NCBI RefSeq assembly: GCF_947258355.1
Contig: NZ_CAMYIC010000063.1
Location: forward strand, 62,001-126,000
Direction of reading: 5' to 3'
DNA from: an uncultured Allomuricauda sp.
Lineage (GTDB): Bacteria; Bacteroidota; Bacteroidia; Flavobacteriales; Flavobacteriaceae
DNA length: 64,000 nt
This document shows, one piece after another, positions 61,419 to 64,000 of this stretch. Each line of letters starts with the position of its first letter. Positions within the stretch are counted from its first letter, which is position 1. Under the pieces are notes generated by a model. The model searched no databases, had not been told where the DNA came from, and worked only from the letters and a program-made list of their open reading frames with translations. The position numbers and the translations under genes were made by a program.

Positions 61419-62213
61419 CTATTTTGAAATTGTTTTTTTCTTGTGGGAAAACAACCATGGTAATAAATCCGGTTCAGCAAATGCAGGGTCCCAACTATTA
61501 TGATTGGCAAAATCATACATGGTAAATTTAGGATGTACACCCTCTTTCAACAAAGCGGAAACCATTTCTATTGACTGTAATGGGTGCACAACATTATCTT
61601 GCGCGCCATGAAATACCCATAATGGTGTATTTTTTGCATAAACGGAAACGGATTCAGGTTCACCTCCACCACAAATTGGTATTGCTGCAGCAAAGGTGTC
61701 CGGTTTTCTGTTTAATAATTCAAAGGTTCCCATGCCTCCCATGGAAAGCCCCATCAAATAAACTTGATCATCTTTGGTATACGGTTCCTCAATAGTGGTT
61801 TCGAGCAAATCCATTACCATTTCCAAGGGTTTCGTGGGCCCTTGGTTGTATTTAAAATCCAAACTAATCGGATACGAACTTCTATCCACATCCACATTTG
61901 CCCAGTAACTGTCTCCTGTGCACTGGGGAAATATCACAATTGCCGGGTATCGCTCCTGCAAATAATCGGTAGCGAACAATTTGGCGCCATTCATCAGTTG
62001 CTTTTCATTGTCATTTCCGCGCTCACCAGCTCCATGGAGAAAAAGCACTACAGGATAGTTTCCATCCTCTTTAAAATTCTTGGGGTACATAATGCGATAT
62101 CTTAGCGTATCGTTTCCTTCTATGAGCATTTCAGCTTCATACTTTGATTGCCATTGTGCAGAAACCATGGCACAGGCTAAAAACATTAAGATAAAAGTCA
62201 ACCGTTTTTTCAT
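61419..62213 (-). CDS. Exported esterase of the beta-glucan operon
   Basis: 264 residues, signal peptide ending AMVSAQ. Alpha/beta-hydrolase of the prolyl-oligopeptidase/phospholipase-like type: VVLFLHGAGERGNDNEKQLM, IVIFPQCTGDSYWANVD, nucleophile MGLSMGGMGT, acid in HGAQDNVVH and base in ANHNSWDPAF. Such enzymes are common in glycan loci as esterases that remove acyl groups. It is 27 bp ahead of the GH3 start, and its own start lies right after the GH144-like gene's stop. Confidence 0.88.
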   Translation of the reverse strand: MKKRLTFILMFLACAMVSAQWQSKYEAEMLIEGNDTLRYRIMYPKNFKEDGNYPVVLFLHGAGERGNDNEKQLMNGAKLFATDYLQERYPAIVIFPQCTGDSYWANVDVDRSSYPISLDFKYNQGPTKPLEMVMDLLETTIEEPYTKDDQVYLMGLSMGGMGTFELLNRKPDTFAAAIPICGGGEPESVSVYAKNTPLWVFHGAQDNVVHPLQSIEMVSALLKEGVHPKFTMYDFANHNSWDPAFAEPDLLPWLFSHKKKTISK

Positions 62214-62214
62214 T

Positions 62215-63591
62215 TCAAAATCCTAGTTTGGTCAAACCAGCTTGAACATCTTCGTTACCCATAAACAAGTTCCAAAGCAAACCGGTTCGATAGTTTTCAA
62301 TCATGATGATCTGCGGTCCTTGATCTATGGCCAAATAGCCCTCAGCTACCCAATCATATTCTGGGCTAAAGGCATCATAAAACCCTGCCGGACCCAACAA
62401 ATCATCCCTGTTCCTATAAAAAAAATGCATTGCATCCAAAGACTCCTTTGGTGAATAGGGAATAGAACTTATCGCTGCCGTTGGTGATATTACGCCAATA
62501 TCGTTACTCGGACTATGGGCATTGTAACCAATTGTTCCATCGTTGTTTCGGGAATAGCTGGCCGTTAACCCCCAGCAATCTTTACCATAATCTTGAAAAC
62601 TGTCCGGATTAGCAACGCAGTATTCATAATTGATCATGGTATGGTTTACGTTAACGTCCCAATAATTGACATAATCATCGGACAGATTATGCGGATCTAA
62701 CCCCAAATAAGAGTAATGCGCCCAAAATAAAGGGCCTCCAAATTGCTCCGAGCCATTATGCTTTACCAAAAGCGGATAACCGTATTGGGTGTTCCCCGAT
62801 TGGATTCCTCCACCAGAGGCCCAACCATTGGTATACACTTCTTTTTCGATTCCAAAATCCGGTGATGCTGCCGCCATCACGTATGAGATCAACACTTCGT
62901 TATATCCTTTTAGTTGGAAATTTATATCAAAGCCATGATTGGGGCTCCAGTGCCAATACAATACATTTTGATTTTGAGTGTACCAACCCCATTCCACTCC
63001 TTTCCAGAGGTCATCGGCCTGTTGGGACAAATTCTGTTCCTCATCCGAACCATTCTTAAAATATTCCTTGATGCAAATAAGCCCTTGGGCCAAAAAAGCA
63101 GTTTCTACCAGATCACCTCCATCATCCAAATCGCTAAAAGGAATCACGGCACCTGTCGAACCATTGATCCAATGTGACCAAGCTCCATGGAAACGATCGG
63201 CATTTTCCAAAAAATCCAAGAGAGTGGTCAAGCGTTCCACACCTTCCGTCCTTGAAATAAACCCCCTTTCGATTCCTACCAAAATGGCCATGAGACCAAA
63301 TCCCGTACCTCCGGTGGTCACAACGCCTTCACTATTACCAGGATCATTGGGATGATACCTTTCCCTTGCCCCACCTGAGCTGGTATCGGCAAAATCCCAA
63401 AAATATTTAAAGGTGGTTTCTTGGGTCAGATCCAATAATTCCTCGTCCGTAATTGTAGGTTCCTCATCGTCATCATCGGAGCCATTGCCTGGAAGTTCCG
63501 GTGCTGTGGGCACGTAGGTGTAATCGTCCCCTTCCCCGCAGGATGAAATCAGTGCGGCGAAGAGAACTAGATATAATGCTTTTTTAATCAT
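62215..63591 (-). CDS. Glucoamylase-like (PF10091) lipoprotein, GH144-like beta-1,2-glucanase
   Basis: 458 residues; lipobox LISSC. The catalytic (alpha/alpha)6 barrel is visible as LTQETTFKYFWDFADTSSGG, GFGLMAILVGIERGFISR, FHGAWSHWINGSTG, DGGDLVETAFLAQGLICIKE, GWYTQNQNVLYWHWSP, and DCWGLTASYS with PSNDIGVISPTAAISSIPYS. The family (often labelled glucoamylase) includes GH144 endo-beta-1,2-glucanases. The ATGA overlap with the preceding paralogue and close spacing to the esterase and GH3 genes define one operon. Confidence 0.9.
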   Translation of the reverse strand: MIKKALYLVLFAALISSCGEGDDYTYVPTAPELPGNGSDDDDEEPTITDEELLDLTQETTFKYFWDFADTSSGGARERYHPNDPGNSEGVVTTGGTGFGLMAILVGIERGFISRTEGVERLTTLLDFLENADRFHGAWSHWINGSTGAVIPFSDLDDGGDLVETAFLAQGLICIKEYFKNGSDEEQNLSQQADDLWKGVEWGWYTQNQNVLYWHWSPNHGFDINFQLKGYNEVLISYVMAAASPDFGIEKEVYTNGWASGGGIQSGNTQYGYPLLVKHNGSEQFGGPLFWAHYSYLGLDPHNLSDDYVNYWDVNVNHTMINYEYCVANPDSFQDYGKDCWGLTASYSRNNDGTIGYNAHSPSNDIGVISPTAAISSIPYSPKESLDAMHFFYRNRDDLLGPAGFYDAFSPEYDWVAEGYLAIDQGPQIIMIENYRTGLLWNLFMGNEDVQAGLTKLGF

Positions 63592-64000
63592 TTTGCAGGT
63601 TCCATATTTGGGCTTTCAAAACCCAATTTCATTAGGCCTTTTTGCACTTCTTCGTTGGCCATGAACAATTTCCAGAACAGTCCGCTTCGGTAATTCTCAA
63701 TCATTACAGGAATGGGACCTTGGTCTATGGCCAAATACCTTGGTAGATACCAATCGTCTTCTATACTAAAAGCGTCGTAAGGACCATATTTGCCAATTAG
63801 GCTATCCTGTTCGTTGTACATGGACCTCAAAAACTGTTTGCTCTCTTCTGGAGTATACGGCATGGAAGAAAGGGCTGCGGTAGGCGAAATCACACCCAAG
63901 TCCGCTTCTGGACGGTGCCCGGCATATCCTTTTATGGAATAGCTAGAGGTCAAGCCCCAGCAATCTTCGCCGTATCCTTCGTAATCCTTTGGATTATCGA
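63588..64000 (-). CDS. Second PF10091 GH144-like protein (5' part beyond window)
   Basis: The frame is open to the right edge. The last 137 residues carry GEDCWGLTSSYSIKGYAGH, GVISPTAALSSMPYTPEE and DDWYLPRYLAIDQGPIPVMI, matching the C-terminal third of the adjacent gene. The stop overlaps the next start (ATGA). It is a tandem paralogue, diverged in the substrate-facing loop after DCWGLT (shorter than in the first copy). Confidence 0.88.
   Translation of the reverse strand, partial: DNPKDYEGYGEDCWGLTSSYSIKGYAGHRPEADLGVISPTAALSSMPYTPEESKQFLRSMYNEQDSLIGKYGPYDAFSIEDDWYLPRYLAIDQGPIPVMIENYRSGLFWKLFMANEEVQKGLMKLGFESPNMEPAK

Overview
The window reads as chromosomal DNA of a marine-type member of the Bacteroidota, most likely Flavobacteriaceae. 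Supporting signs are a SusC/SusD pair, a HmuY/TonB haem system, lipoproteins with short Bacteroidota lipoboxes followed by acidic residues, A-rich rather than GGAGG ribosome sites, a TAnnTTTG-like promoter box, a clade II (Sec-type) NosZ, and two PF10091-type glucanase genes. The genus is not determined; a Muricauda/Maribacter-like organism is only a guess.

Layout. (1) 1-6.1 kb: a GH78 rhamnosidase (cut by the window edge) behind a frameshifted type-B esterase, a nitroreductase, then two genes that have each lost their 5' end at one shared junction near 5.39 kb (a TIM-barrel epimerase and an AraC regulator). (2) 6.36-18.07 kb: a long co-directional energy locus with a HEPN-like protein, a 1656-residue pyruvate:ferredoxin oxidoreductase, rnfCDGEA, a small Cys-rich membrane protein, an FNR-type flavoprotein and rnfB. 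Together these would link pyruvate oxidation, ferredoxin, NAD(P)H and an ion gradient. (3) 18.3-26.35 kb: haem/iron acquisition, with HmuY-like and TonB-receptor genes divergent from DUF6607-like, ankyrin, DUF2271-like and PepSY-flavodoxin-FNR genes. (4) 26.35-30.2 kb: a decayed hydrolase, a TolB-TPR-AraC regulator, an ECF sigma factor with a membrane partner, and a truncated secreted hydrolase. (5) 30.37-40.53 kb: a nitrous-oxide-reduction cluster (Rrf2, cytochrome c, fasciclin, NosZ, a membrane protein, NosL, cupin, NosDFY, a broken haem-copper-oxidase-like gene, a second Rrf2, group III truncated haemoglobin). Both Rrf2 promoters carry the same 19-bp sequence, and diverged repeats flank the cluster. 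(6) 40.5-41.46 kb: debris including an IS6-family transposase remnant.

(7) 41.46-45.6 kb: an ergothioneine-type operon (flavin disulfide oxidoreductase, DUF427, EgtB, EgtD) and a 47-residue membrane peptide. (8) 45.8-50.05 kb: a two-repeat spondin-like lipoprotein, then DUF547, a TIGR04283-like glycosyltransferase, an alpha/beta hydrolase and a CxxC protein. (9) 50.1-57.0 kb: an operon of SusC, SusD, nucleoside hydrolase and an aminoglycoside-phosphotransferase-fold kinase, which looks like an outer-membrane nucleoside salvage system. (10) 57.6-58.9 kb: an AhpD-like protein and a TetR regulator with matching operators, plus a 26-bp perfect palindrome. (11) 58.95-64 kb: a beta-glucan operon (two PF10091/GH144-like enzymes, an esterase, a GH3 beta-glucosidase) ending in a sulfatase stub.

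Broken genes are common: at least eight are frameshifted, truncated or reduced to fragments. Some lesions are single-base changes in A-runs and could be sequencing errors; the truncations and the IS remnant cannot be. No tRNA, rRNA or CRISPR array was seen.
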